64,000 bases of DNA from Demequina rhizosphaerae (GTDB taxonomy: Bacteria; Actinomycetota; Actinomycetes; Actinomycetales; Demequinaceae), in NCBI RefSeq assembly GCF_000971255.1, contig NZ_BBMC01000004.1, forward strand, positions 330,552 through 394,551, written 5' to 3'. The position numbers and the translations under genes are program-made. The notes under the pieces were generated by a model, which searched no databases, had not been told where the DNA came from, and saw nothing but the letters and a program-made list of their open reading frames with translations. Positions within the stretch are counted from its first letter, which is position 1, and the number at the start of each line of letters is the position of its first letter. This document shows, piece by piece, positions 51,694 to 59,775 of the stretch.

Positions 51694-52575
51694 ATGTCGA
51701 TCGACTGGTCGTTCCTGGTCCCCGGCCTGATCGTCGCGCTCTTCGCGGGCGCGGCGGTGGGAGGCTTCCTCGACCTGTCCCGCCGGGTCGAGGAGCGGCG
51801 CATGCGGCGCCGGCTCTTCGCGGAGGAGGCGCCCGTCGCGCTGTCGAGCGCGCACGACCTCCTCATCCCGCCGCTGCCGAAGGACCCCACCTCCCTGGTC
51901 CCGCCGGAGGAGATCACCCGCGGCCTGCGCGAGCAGGTCGCCCGGCTCGAGCGCGGCACAGCCCGGCAGCGCGAGGCGGTCCCCGCGATCGACATGCTGC
52001 TCGAGATCACCCGCGCGCTCGAGGACATGACGGTCCGCGGACGCGCGCTCGACATGCGGCTCGAGACCGTCATGGCGGACGCTCCCCAGACCCTCGAGCA
52101 CAAGCTCGTCGTCAAGCTCGCCCGTCAGGCCATCCTCAAGGACCCCACGCCCGCGGACGTCATCCCGCGCATCGACAACCCCGAGGCGCAGGCCTCGATG
52201 ACCAAGGACGATGCGGTGGTCTCGGAGATCGTCCGCTACCGCCGCGCGCAGCAGCTGCTGCACGACGCCCGCGACGCGTTCGTCGACCACTGGTGGACCG
52301 TGCGCGACCTGCGCCTGGCCGCCGCGACCCGGCTCGCGACCGCCCGCCACGAGGGCGGCGACTCCGGCAAGAGCGCTGCGCGCGCGGTCGAGCGCGACCT
52401 CGAGGCCGCGATCGCCGCGGACTTCCGCCGCAACTGGGCCCGCATCGACCACGCGATCCCGCTCGCCGACCTCGCCGATGCGACCGCCGCCAACCTCGGC
52501 GCCCCGGCCCCGGCCGAGGGGCCCGCGCCGGAGGAGAAGGGTCCGGCCGCGCGGCCGGGGCGCATCCAGCTCTAG
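51694..52575 (+). CDS. Membrane-anchored alpha-helical protein, unknown
   Basis: A 293-aa protein with one N-terminal helix (residues 6-25, FLVPGLIVALFAGAAVGGFL) and a long cytoplasmic part rich in Arg, Glu and Leu, largely helical with coiled-coil tendency (LREQVARLERGTARQREAV; LLEITRALEDMTVRGRALDM). Pro/Glu/Ala-rich tail. No motif or family recognised. ATG at 51694 without a clear RBS. The gene stands alone after the arsenic operon. Confidence 0.7.
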   Translation: MSIDWSFLVPGLIVALFAGAAVGGFLDLSRRVEERRMRRRLFAEEAPVALSSAHDLLIPPLPKDPTSLVPPEEITRGLREQVARLERGTARQREAVPAIDMLLEITRALEDMTVRGRALDMRLETVMADAPQTLEHKLVVKLARQAILKDPTPADVIPRIDNPEAQASMTKDDAVVSEIVRYRRAQQLLHDARDAFVDHWWTVRDLRLAAATRLATARHEGGDSGKSAARAVERDLEAAIAADFRRNWARIDHAIPLADLADATAANLGAPAPAEGPAPEEKGPAARPGRIQL

Positions 52576-52608
52576 CCGCAGCGTCGCGCGCGGTGCCATG
52601 CTGACCAG

Positions 52609-52941
52609 GTGAGATGGTTCGGCGCGTCCCTCGTGTTCCTCGCGGAGCTGTCGCTCCTGTTCGCCCTCGCGTGGTGGCCGCTCGCGCGCTTCGACGGCCC
52701 GCTCAGCTGGGCCCTCGCCGCGGCGCTGCCGATCGCGGTCGCCGTCTTCTGGGGCACGTTCCTCTCGCCCAAGGCGCGCCGCCCGGTGCGCCGCGTGCCC
52801 ACGCTGATCGCCCGCACCCTCATCCTGCTGGCGGCGCTGCCGCTGTACTGGGTGCTCGGGGCGCCGCTGCTGTTCGGGGTGCACGCCGCGGCGGTCGTCG
52901 TCGGCACGCTCCTCACGGGCGGACGGCCCGCGCCCGAGTGA
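52609..52941 (+). CDS. YrdB-family (DUF2568) membrane protein
   Basis: A 110-aa protein with four predicted helices; features such as FLAELSLLFALAWW, AVAVFWGTFLSPKARRPV and LLFGVHAAAVVVGTLL match the DUF2568/YrdB family. Function unknown. GTG start at 52609. The stop codon overlaps the first of two GTGATACC repeats that precede the toxin-antitoxin pair. Confidence 0.8.
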   Translation: MRWFGASLVFLAELSLLFALAWWPLARFDGPLSWALAAALPIAVAVFWGTFLSPKARRPVRRVPTLIARTLILLAALPLYWVLGAPLLFGVHAAAVVVGTLLTGGRPAPE

Positions 52942-52956
52942 TACCACGGTGATACC
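52938..52956. promoter_or_regulatory. Direct repeats upstream of toxin-antitoxin genes
   Basis: GTGATACC at 52938-52945 and 52949-52956, 11 bp apart, 9 bp before the antitoxin start: a likely RHH antitoxin operator. Confidence 0.5.
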
Positions 52957-52964
52957 GTCGGACG

Positions 52965-53171
52965 ATGGCGATGACATTGCGGACGGATTCCGTGCTCGAG
53001 GAGGCGCTCGAGCTGCTCGTGCGCGAGGAGGGGCTCTCGCGTCAGGAGATCGTGCGGCGCGCGGTCCTGGAACGCGCGGAGAAGGTGAGCCGCCGCAACC
53101 GCCTCGCGACCCTCACCGACGAGGCGCTCGACGAGTGGAGCGAGACGCTCGCACGCCTCGGCAGCGAGTAA
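52965..53171 (+). CDS. Ribbon-helix-helix antitoxin
   Basis: A 68-aa protein with an N-terminal beta strand (MTLRTDSVLEEALELLV) and helices EEGLSRQEIVRRAVLERAEK, the RHH DNA-binding fold; the acidic C-terminus (DEALDEWSETLARLGSE) is the expected toxin-binding tail. It begins just after two GTGATACC repeats that may be its operator, and ends 6 bp before the Doc toxin gene. Confidence 0.82.
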   Translation: MAMTLRTDSVLEEALELLVREEGLSRQEIVRRAVLERAEKVSRRNRLATLTDEALDEWSETLARLGSE

Positions 53172-53177
53172 CGGCAC

Positions 53178-53549
53178 GTGACGGGCTACATCGAGCTCGA
53201 CGAGCTCCTCGAGATGGTCCGCGTGGCCGGTCTCGGACCCGTGCGCGATGTGGGGCTGCTCGAGTCCGCGCTCGCGCGGCCCGCCACGACGCTGATGGGC
53301 GTGGACGCGTACCCGACGCTCGACCTCAAGGCCGCCGCCCTTCTCCACTCGCTGGTGAACAACCACGCGCTCGCCGACGGCAACAAGCGGCTCGGTTGGC
53401 TTGCGACCGTGGTCTTCGTGGGGTTCAACGGCTTCCGCGTGCGGATGTCGCAAGGGGAGGCGTTCGACCTCGTGTGGGCCGTCGCCGACGGCACGCTCGA
53501 CGACCTCGCGGAGATCGCGCCCCGCCTGAGGCCCGAGTCCCGCGGGTGA
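53178..53549 (+). CDS. doc: Doc-type toxin (Fic fold)
   Basis: A 123-aa Fic/Doc protein. The active-site loop is NNHALADGNKRLGW (HxLxDGNKR), as in Doc kinases that phosphorylate EF-Tu, rather than the AMP-transferring HxFxDGNGR Fic form. N-terminus YIELDELLEMVRVAGLGPVRDVGLLESALARP is typical of Doc. GTG start at 53178. Pairs with the upstream RHH antitoxin. Host target EF-Tu is inferred from the family. Confidence 0.88.
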   Translation: MTGYIELDELLEMVRVAGLGPVRDVGLLESALARPATTLMGVDAYPTLDLKAAALLHSLVNNHALADGNKRLGWLATVVFVGFNGFRVRMSQGEAFDLVWAVADGTLDDLAEIAPRLRPESRG

Positions 53550-53575
53550 TCCCGGGACGGGTCTATCCTCGCCCC

Positions 53576-54700
53576 ATGGAGACGCAGGCGCCCACCGCAT
53601 CGTTCACCGTCATCCCCAACCGTCGCCCCGCGACGGACGAGGAGCGCTGGCTGGCGATGGAGGACCCCGTCTTCGGCAAGGTCTTCACCGACCACATGGC
53701 CCGCGCGACGTGGCGCGAGGGTGAGGGCTGGGCCGACCGCCGCATCGTCCCGCTGGCCCCCATCCCCATGCACCCCGCCGCCGCCGTGCTGCACTACGCG
53801 CAGCAGGTGTTCGAGGGGCTCAAGGCGTACCGGTGGGCCGACGGCTCGATCCACCTGTTCCGGCCCGAGGCCAACGCCGCCCGCCTCGCGGCGAGCTGCC
53901 GCCGCATGGCGCTGCCCGAGCTCGCGGAGGAGGACTTCCTCGCGGCGGTCGAGGGCCTGGTCGAGGTCGACCAGAACTGGGTGCCCGGCACCGACGGCGC
54001 GAGCCTCTACCTGCGCCCGGTCGTCGTCGCGACGGAGGCGAGCCTGCTCGTCCAGCCGGCCGCCGAGGTCGACCTGCTCGTCACCGCCTCGCCGGTGGGC
54101 GCCTACATGGGCGGCGACGGCGAGGGCGTGTCCATCTGGGTCTCGCGCGGCTACCACCGCGCCAACGCGGGCGGCACCGGGGACGCCAAGACCGCGGGCA
54201 ACTACGCCGCGAGCATGCTTCCGCAGAAGGAGGCCAAGGACCACGGCTGCTCGCAGGTGCTGTTCCTGGACGCGCGCGAGGACACCTACGTCGAGGAGCT
54301 CGGCGGCATGAACCTCGTCGCGGTGCGCGCCGACGGCTCCGTGCTCACCCCGCGCCTCACCGGCACGATCCTCCCGGGCGTCACCCGCGACTCGATCCTC
54401 ACGCTGCTGCGCGACGAGGGCCGCGCCGTCGAGGAGCGCGACATCGCGCTGACCGAGCTCGTCGAGGGCATGGAGTCCGGCGAGATCGTCGAGCTGTTCG
54501 CGTGCGGCACCGCCGCCGTCGTCACGCCGATCGCACGCCTGGTCTCGGACGACCTCGACGTGTCGGTGCCGGCCCGCGGCGAGGACGACAGCCCGTCCGT
54601 CGCGGAGACGATGCGCGCTCGCCTCACCGACATCCAGTACGGCCGCGCGGAGGACCCGCACGGCTGGACCCGCGAGGTCGTGCCCGCGCCCGAGGGCTGA
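53576..54700 (+). CDS. ilvE: Second branched-chain aminotransferase
   Basis: A 374-aa paralogue of the ilvE at 34148: PLP Lys in GGTGDAKTAGNYAASML, VFEGLKAYRWADGSIHLFRP identical in both, EELGGMNLVAV and FACGTAAVVTPIARL. Monocistronic, away from the biosynthetic genes; it starts 26 bp after the toxin gene. Possibly catabolic or condition-specific. ATG at 53576 (long upstream frame rejected). Confidence 0.94.
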   Translation: METQAPTASFTVIPNRRPATDEERWLAMEDPVFGKVFTDHMARATWREGEGWADRRIVPLAPIPMHPAAAVLHYAQQVFEGLKAYRWADGSIHLFRPEANAARLAASCRRMALPELAEEDFLAAVEGLVEVDQNWVPGTDGASLYLRPVVVATEASLLVQPAAEVDLLVTASPVGAYMGGDGEGVSIWVSRGYHRANAGGTGDAKTAGNYAASMLPQKEAKDHGCSQVLFLDAREDTYVEELGGMNLVAVRADGSVLTPRLTGTILPGVTRDSILTLLRDEGRAVEERDIALTELVEGMESGEIVELFACGTAAVVTPIARLVSDDLDVSVPARGEDDSPSVAETMRARLTDIQYGRAEDPHGWTREVVPAPEG

Positions 54701-54732
54701 TCGCCGTCGGAGCCCGCACGTACGCTTCTCGC

Positions 54733-55272
54733 ATGTCAGGCCCCGTCCCGCCGTACACGCTCACGCGCAAGCGCATGAAGAACGTGCGCATGGTCGTGCG
54801 GCAGGGGACCGGCGAGGTGCGCGTGAGCGCCCCGCTACGGATGCCGCAGCGCGACATCGACGCCTGGGTGCGGTCCAAGGCGGCGTGGATCGCTGCCAAG
54901 CAGGTCGAGGCGCTCGACCACCCGGCCCCGCTCGCGCCCGGGCCCGAGGCCGACGCGCTGCGGCGCGAGCTGCGCCCCCTGCTGCAAGCGATGCTCGACG
55001 AGTGGGTGCCGCGCATGGGCGTGCCCTATCCGACCTGGCGCATGCGGATCATGCACACGCGGTGGGGCAGCTGCAACAAGGCGAAGCGGTCGGTGACGTT
55101 CAGCGTCGAGCTCGCGCGTAAGGACCACCACCTGGTCGAGTACGTGGTGGTGCACGAGCTCGCCCATCTCATCGAGGGCAACCACGGGCCCGGCTTCTAC
55201 GCCGTGATGGACCGCCACTTGCCGGGCTGGCGCGAGCATCGGGCGGAGCTCAACGGCAGCCAGGTGGATTGA
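54733..55272 (+). CDS. YgjP/SprT-like zinc metallopeptidase (DUF45)
   Basis: A 179-aa protein with an N-terminal basic beta domain (LTRKRMKNVRMVVRQGTGEVRV) and the zinc motif VVHELAHLIEGNHGPGF (HExxH plus distal His), preceded by the diagnostic MHTRWGSCNKAKRSVTF. DUF45 proteins are predicted metallohydrolases acting in the cytoplasm. ATG at 54733, 32 bp after ilvE2, convergent with the sigma/partner cluster. Confidence 0.9.
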   Translation: MSGPVPPYTLTRKRMKNVRMVVRQGTGEVRVSAPLRMPQRDIDAWVRSKAAWIAAKQVEALDHPAPLAPGPEADALRRELRPLLQAMLDEWVPRMGVPYPTWRMRIMHTRWGSCNKAKRSVTFSVELARKDHHLVEYVVVHELAHLIEGNHGPGFYAVMDRHLPGWREHRAELNGSQVD

Positions 55273-55349
55273 GCCCATCCCGCGCCTCGCGCGCCCACCG
55301 CACACCCGCTGCAAGGAGCTGAACGACGCTTCCGCGAGGCTCGCGACTC

Positions 55350-57023
55350 CTACGGGGAGTCCGACGACAGCGTGTCGCCCATCGGCACCTCGAGCACGAG
55401 GACGCGCGAGTCGTCGTCGCGGAACGGCACGGTCACCAGCGAGGTGGTCTGCGCGCCGTTCGCGAGGGCGCGCCGCACCCGGTCGGGATCGCGCTCGGGG
55501 CCGAGCATCCACGCCTCGGCGCTCATGTTCGCGGCGTTGGACAGGTAGTTCCCGGGCTGGACGTGCTGCGTGAAGATCGAGCCGACCATGTCGCTCAGCG
55601 GGACCATGCGGTGCCCGTCGGCCGTCCACGCGCTCGGCGCGACCGCGAGGCTGTCGAACATCGTGAGGTCGCCGGCGGTGGCGTCGCTTGCGGGGCGCGT
55701 CTCGACGAGCAGCATGGGGACGCCGGCGCGGACCGCGTCGCCGGCGGTGTTGGTGAGCAGCCACTGGACGTAGGTGGCGGGCATGCCCTCGAGCGCGGTC
55801 GCGTCCTGCGCCTGGGCCGCGAACAGCGGGTCGCCGAGCCAGACCGGGTCGCACTCCAGCACGTCGATCTCGGGCGACCACTCGCTGCCGATGTAGGTGG
55901 TGCGCGCCCGCAGCGCGTCGGGCAGCTCGCACACCGAGGCGGCCTGGCGATCCGGGCGAGCCGCATCGTCCCGGGAGCGCGGCTCGGCGCCGGCCATGAG
56001 ATCCTCGGCGGGCAGCCCGGCGAGGTCGCCGTTGCCCCACAGGCCGTTCTCGGGCTCGAGCTCGATCTCGAGGATGAGCTCCTGCGCGCCCGCCTCGCCG
56101 GTGGGCGGCACCCTGACCTGGACCACGACCTGCGGCGTCGCCTCGCGCGCGGCGATCGCCCACAGGGCCTGGGAGTGGAGGGTCGAGCCGGGACCTTGCG
56201 TCGTGATCTCGACGCCGCCGATCACCGCGCTGTAGGCGGGGTCCATGACCACCGGGCTCGTCGCGTTGCCCATCACCGCGAGGCGCTGCGTGGGCGACAC
56301 CCACAGCGACTCGCCCACGTAGGCGCCCCGTGTCCGGAGCCCGGGCGCCGAGATCGTGTCGGGTTCCGTGGCGAGGGTGGCGCTGATGGCGGCCTGGTCG
56401 ATGGTGAGCGTCGACGACGACGGCGCGTTCCACTGGAGGACCCAGTCGAGCGCGACGGTCGCCTCGTAGTCGCCCGCGCGGGACACGAGCCGCGAGGTGA
56501 CGAAGTCGGGCGTCCACACCGGCCCGTCGCCCACCCAGACGGCCTCGCACGCCTTCGTCTCCGTGAGAGTCGACGTCGTCGCCGTGGCGCCGCGCCAGGG
56601 ATTGATGTCGGGGTCCATCTCGCACAGCAGGGCGGCCTGGCGAGGGGTGTCCGGCTCCTCGCCCAGGACGCGGGGCGTCGAGCCCGCGATGAGCGCCTCG
56701 GCCGACAGGTCGGCCGTGGCGAGGTAGGAGTCGAAGCCGTCGTCGGCGAGATCGGTGCCGGTGTCGGGGGTGGGCGAGGGCGCGTCGGTGACGATGGCCG
56801 ACGTGGGCGCCGCGAGCGTCGAGGGCTCCGTCGTCGAGGTGATCGCCCACGCCGCCACGCCCACCACCACGGCCGAGCCCGCCGCGACGGCCGCGCTCCG
56901 CATCGTCCGCACGTGCCTCAGCCGGGCGAGCGCCGCGGCCTCGATCCCGAGGATCGCGTCCTCGCTTGCCGCGCGTCCGCGGTTCTCCTCGCGCGCGAGC
57001 GCCGCGGCCAGCCCGGCGCTCAT
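55350..57023 (-). CDS. Sigma-partner membrane protein, pair 1
   Basis: A 557-aa protein: about 48-residue cytoplasmic segment (REENRGRAASEDAILGIEAA), transmembrane helix about 49-69 (SAAVAAGSAVVVGVAAWAI), linker, then two copies of a Cys-pair module (RQAALLCEMD...KACEAVWVGDGP; RQAASVCELP...VLECDPVWLGDP), each followed by a beta-rich stretch. Its ATG overlaps the stop of the sigma gene (57020), so they form a coupled pair. No zinc anti-sigma motif; an anti-sigma or sensor role is inferred. Most diverged of the three partners. Confidence 0.75.
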   Translation of the reverse strand: MSAGLAAALAREENRGRAASEDAILGIEAAALARLRHVRTMRSAAVAAGSAVVVGVAAWAITSTTEPSTLAAPTSAIVTDAPSPTPDTGTDLADDGFDSYLATADLSAEALIAGSTPRVLGEEPDTPRQAALLCEMDPDINPWRGATATTSTLTETKACEAVWVGDGPVWTPDFVTSRLVSRAGDYEATVALDWVLQWNAPSSSTLTIDQAAISATLATEPDTISAPGLRTRGAYVGESLWVSPTQRLAVMGNATSPVVMDPAYSAVIGGVEITTQGPGSTLHSQALWAIAAREATPQVVVQVRVPPTGEAGAQELILEIELEPENGLWGNGDLAGLPAEDLMAGAEPRSRDDAARPDRQAASVCELPDALRARTTYIGSEWSPEIDVLECDPVWLGDPLFAAQAQDATALEGMPATYVQWLLTNTAGDAVRAGVPMLLVETRPASDATAGDLTMFDSLAVAPSAWTADGHRMVPLSDMVGSIFTQHVQPGNYLSNAANMSAEAWMLGPERDPDRVRRALANGAQTTSLVTVPFRDDDSRVLVLEVPMGDTLSSDSP

Positions 57024-57556
57024 CGCGCGCCGTCCAGCGTGACCGCGAGGGCCTCCTCCATGCCGCCCTCGACCGCGTCGTCGATGTCGATGGGCAGGTC
57101 CGGGCACGCCTCCGCCAGCGTCCGCGCCCCCGCCTCGAGGTCGGCGCGCACGGCCTTGAGGGGTGCGTCGAGCTGCCGCGCGATCGCGGTGGCGGCGAGG
57201 CCGTCGACGTAGCGCAGCACGATCGCGACGCGCTCGCGTCGGGGGAGCAGGCGCAGGGATACGCGGATGTCGGGGTCGCCCCCGACCGCGCCGTCGGCGG
57301 CGGCATCGTCGAGGTCCGGGAGCGGCGGCTCGTCGCCCCGCAGGCCGCGGAAGGCACGATGCAGCGCGTCCCTGACCCGGGCGTCCGCCTCCTCGGCGGT
57401 CTCGGGCAGGTGCCCGCGGCCGAGCCCCGTGGCCAGGGCCCGCTCGACGAGGTCCGCGGCCGCCGCATCGTCCCCGGTGAGGAGCAGCGCGCGGGCGTAG
57501 AGGTCGCGACCGTGCTCGCGCAGCACCGCGTGCAGCATCCGCGTCCGTGCGCTCAC
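57020..57556 (-). CDS. Degenerate ECF sigma-like factor, pair 1
   Basis: A 178-aa sigma-like protein. Region 4 is recognisable (LPRRERVAIVLRYVDGLAAT) but its recognition helix is altered (DAPLKAVRADLEAGART), and region 2 has lost the aromatic/basic -10-melting segment seen in pair 3 (RVRDALHRAFRGLRGD instead of YVKRAIQTAFIDTHRR). It keeps the shared C-terminal DIDDAVEGG motif. GTG start at 57554-57556 with GGAGGTCGG. May have changed specificity or become a regulator rather than a working sigma factor. Confidence 0.75.
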   Translation of the reverse strand: MSARTRMLHAVLREHGRDLYARALLLTGDDAAAADLVERALATGLGRGHLPETAEEADARVRDALHRAFRGLRGDEPPLPDLDDAAADGAVGGDPDIRVSLRLLPRRERVAIVLRYVDGLAATAIARQLDAPLKAVRADLEAGARTLAEACPDLPIDIDDAVEGGMEEALAVTLDGAR

Positions 57557-57622
57557 CCGACCTCCCTGCTACGGGAGCGAGTCTGGCACGCGGCCGGAGG
57601 GAGCGACAGGGGGCTCGCCCGA

Positions 57623-59185
57623 CTACGGCGACGCGAACGGCTCGATGAGGGGCGCCAGCGGCGTCTCGAGCAGCAGCACGTGCGACGGGTCGTCGAGGAA
57701 CGGCACCGCCGCCACGGCGGTGGCCTGTCCGGCGTTCCCGAGCGAGCCGATGATCGCGTCGACGTCGACGATCACGTCCGACGACAGCATGCCGGGGAAC
57801 AGCCGCTCGCGGCCGCCGATCGTCGCGTCGGCGAGCAGCGGATAGTCGTAGAAGACGTTGGTGAGCCAGGCGGTGCGCCGGCCGTCCGCGAGCCACGCGC
57901 TGCTCGGCGTGACGACCGCCGTGCCGAGCAACGTGAGCCCGTCGCCCTTGCGCCGGAGCGTGCCCGCCTCCGCCTCGATGAGCACCTGGAGCCGCGACAG
58001 CTGCAGCGTCTGGCCGGAGACGTTCGTGACCTCCCACACGAGCGTGCTCGCGGGGGTGCCGGCGCGCAGCTCGGCGGTGCCGCTGTCGGCGAGCACGGGT
58101 CCGTCGACCCACCCGGGCTCGCACGCGACCTGTCGCGCCTGGTAAGGGATGTTGTAGTTCTCGAAGGTCGACGAGCGCATGCCCCGAGGCACGTCGCACA
58201 GCAGCGCGGCCTGGCGGTCGGCGCCCGCCGTCTCTCCTCGCGCGCGCGGGGTGAAGGAGGCCATGAGGTGGTCGGCGGCGATCGCCTGCGCGAACGACTC
58301 GACGGTGAGCGAGGCCTCCGCGATGACGTCGGCGGACGCGGTCTGCGCCGTCCGGGAGTGCGGGACGCCCACCTGCACCGTCAGGGTGCCGGCGGTCGCG
58401 CCCGCGGCCAGCTCCCACAGCGGGTCAGCGGCCTCGCCCGTCGCGGGGGCCTCCGCCGTGAAGGTCGCCCAGCCGCGCATCGCGGACCCAGGCTCGAGCC
58501 GCTCCAGCGACGTGCGCCCGAGGTTGAGCGCGAGGCGCTCGCGATCGCTCGCCCACAGGGACGCGCCGCGGAACGTCGCGGCGTCGACCGCGGTCGGCTC
58601 GGCGTCGTCGGCGACCCGATCCGGCTCCATCACCAGCGCGACCATGAGGTCGCCGCGGTCGAGCAGCAGCGGCCGCGAGCCGACGTTGCGCACGGTCCAC
58701 CGGATGTCGACGCGCACGAGGCGGTCGGTCGCGTGCAGCGTCATCAGCGTCTCGTCGGCGTCGACCGCCAGCAGCGTCTCGTCGCCCACCCACAGCGCCC
58801 GGCAGGCCTCGGCGCGATCGGGCTCGGTGGTGCTGCGGCAGGCGACCGCCGCCTGGCGCGCGGGCGTGCGGTCCGACGGCCGGATCCTCGACGCGGCGCC
58901 CTGCAGCAGCTCCTCGCCGTAGATCACCCCGGTGCCCGGTTGCGACGCCTGCACCGCGGGTGTGTCCGCGACGGTGGCCGCCGGGGGCGCGGTCGGGTCC
59001 GACGTGCCGCCGACCGCCACGATGCCCGCGACGGCGATGAGCGCCGCGCCCGCCGCCGAGTAGCCCGCCAGCCGGAGGCGCCGGCGTCGGCGCACGCGGA
59101 CGGTCGCGCGCGCGGCGATCCCGTCGCACGCAGCACCGTCGTGCTCGGCCTCGGGCTCGAGCGCGCGGAGCAGCTCGGCGCTCAC
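57623..59185 (-). CDS. Sigma-partner membrane protein, pair 2
   Basis: A 520-aa protein with the same plan: cytoplasmic N-terminus, basic stop (RVRRRRRLRL), helix about 40-62 (AGAALIAVAGIVAVGG), then two modules (ARQAAVACRSTT...EACRALWVGDETL; DRQAALLCDVP...VACEPGWVDGPVL) each followed by a W-x-(V/L)-x-N strand pattern (VDIRWTVRNVGSRPLLL; TLVWEVTNVSGQTLQL). GTG start at 59183-59185 overlapping the upstream sigma stop (GTGA). Extracytoplasmic; probably disulfide-bonded. Function unknown. Confidence 0.75.
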   Translation of the reverse strand: MSAELLRALEPEAEHDGAACDGIAARATVRVRRRRRLRLAGYSAAGAALIAVAGIVAVGGTSDPTAPPAATVADTPAVQASQPGTGVIYGEELLQGAASRIRPSDRTPARQAAVACRSTTEPDRAEACRALWVGDETLLAVDADETLMTLHATDRLVRVDIRWTVRNVGSRPLLLDRGDLMVALVMEPDRVADDAEPTAVDAATFRGASLWASDRERLALNLGRTSLERLEPGSAMRGWATFTAEAPATGEAADPLWELAAGATAGTLTVQVGVPHSRTAQTASADVIAEASLTVESFAQAIAADHLMASFTPRARGETAGADRQAALLCDVPRGMRSSTFENYNIPYQARQVACEPGWVDGPVLADSGTAELRAGTPASTLVWEVTNVSGQTLQLSRLQVLIEAEAGTLRRKGDGLTLLGTAVVTPSSAWLADGRRTAWLTNVFYDYPLLADATIGGRERLFPGMLSSDVIVDVDAIIGSLGNAGQATAVAAVPFLDDPSHVLLLETPLAPLIEPFASP

Positions 59186-59718
59186 GGTCGCCCGCCCACG
59201 GCGACCGTCGCGCTGTCGAGCGTCCCTCCCTCCAGGGCGTCCTCGAGCCGCAGGCCGAGCCGCGGATGCGCGGCGAGCAGGCGCGTCACCGCGCCGGTGA
59301 GCGCCTCCCGGACGGCGCCCTCGTGCAGGCCCGCGCTCGCGGCGATCGCCGGCACGGCGAGCCCGTCCGCGTACCGCATCGCGAGGACGGCGCGCTCGCG
59401 CGGGGCGAGCAGGGCGAGCGTGTCGCGGGTGGACGATGCGCCGGTCGCCTCGGGCGGCACGAACGGGTCCGTCTCCTCGACGGCGGGGGAGTCCGGGGTC
59501 GTCCGCCGGACCGCGGCGCGGCGGAGCGCGTCGCGCACGGCCACCCGCGCATCGTCCCGCGTCTCGGGCGCGCGGCCGCGACCGAAGGTGCGCGTGAGCG
59601 CGTCCTCGAGCAGCGTGGCGGCCACGTCGGGGTCGCCGGTGAGGCGCTCGGCGTAGGCGAGCAGGTCCGGACCGGACGCGCGCATCGTCGCGTCGAGCGT
59701 CCTCGCCCAGCTCCTCAC
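59182..59718 (-). CDS. Diverged ECF sigma-like factor, pair 2
   Basis: A 178-aa sigma-like protein, intermediate between pair 3 and pair 1. Region 2 (AYAERLTGDPDVAATLLEDALTRTFGRGRAPE) is partly conserved, the DNA-melting segment is altered (VRDALRRAAVRRTT), region 4 reads LAPRERAVLAMRYADGLAVP with helix LHEGAVREALTGAV. C-terminal RLEDALEGG motif conserved. GTG start at 59716-59718. Sigma activity less certain than for pair 3. Confidence 0.78.
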   Translation of the reverse strand: MRSWARTLDATMRASGPDLLAYAERLTGDPDVAATLLEDALTRTFGRGRAPETRDDARVAVRDALRRAAVRRTTPDSPAVEETDPFVPPEATGASSTRDTLALLAPRERAVLAMRYADGLAVPAIAASAGLHEGAVREALTGAVTRLLAAHPRLGLRLEDALEGGTLDSATVAVGGRP

Positions 59719-59775
59719 GGCTCACACCCTTCGCTGCCTCCGATTCTCCCACCGGGGGCCGCGGGTGCCCAGGGC

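Noticed and set aside
54835..57468. 877-codon frame over the pair-1 sigma cluster
   Set aside because: Out of frame with the coupled sigma/partner genes and low in complexity.
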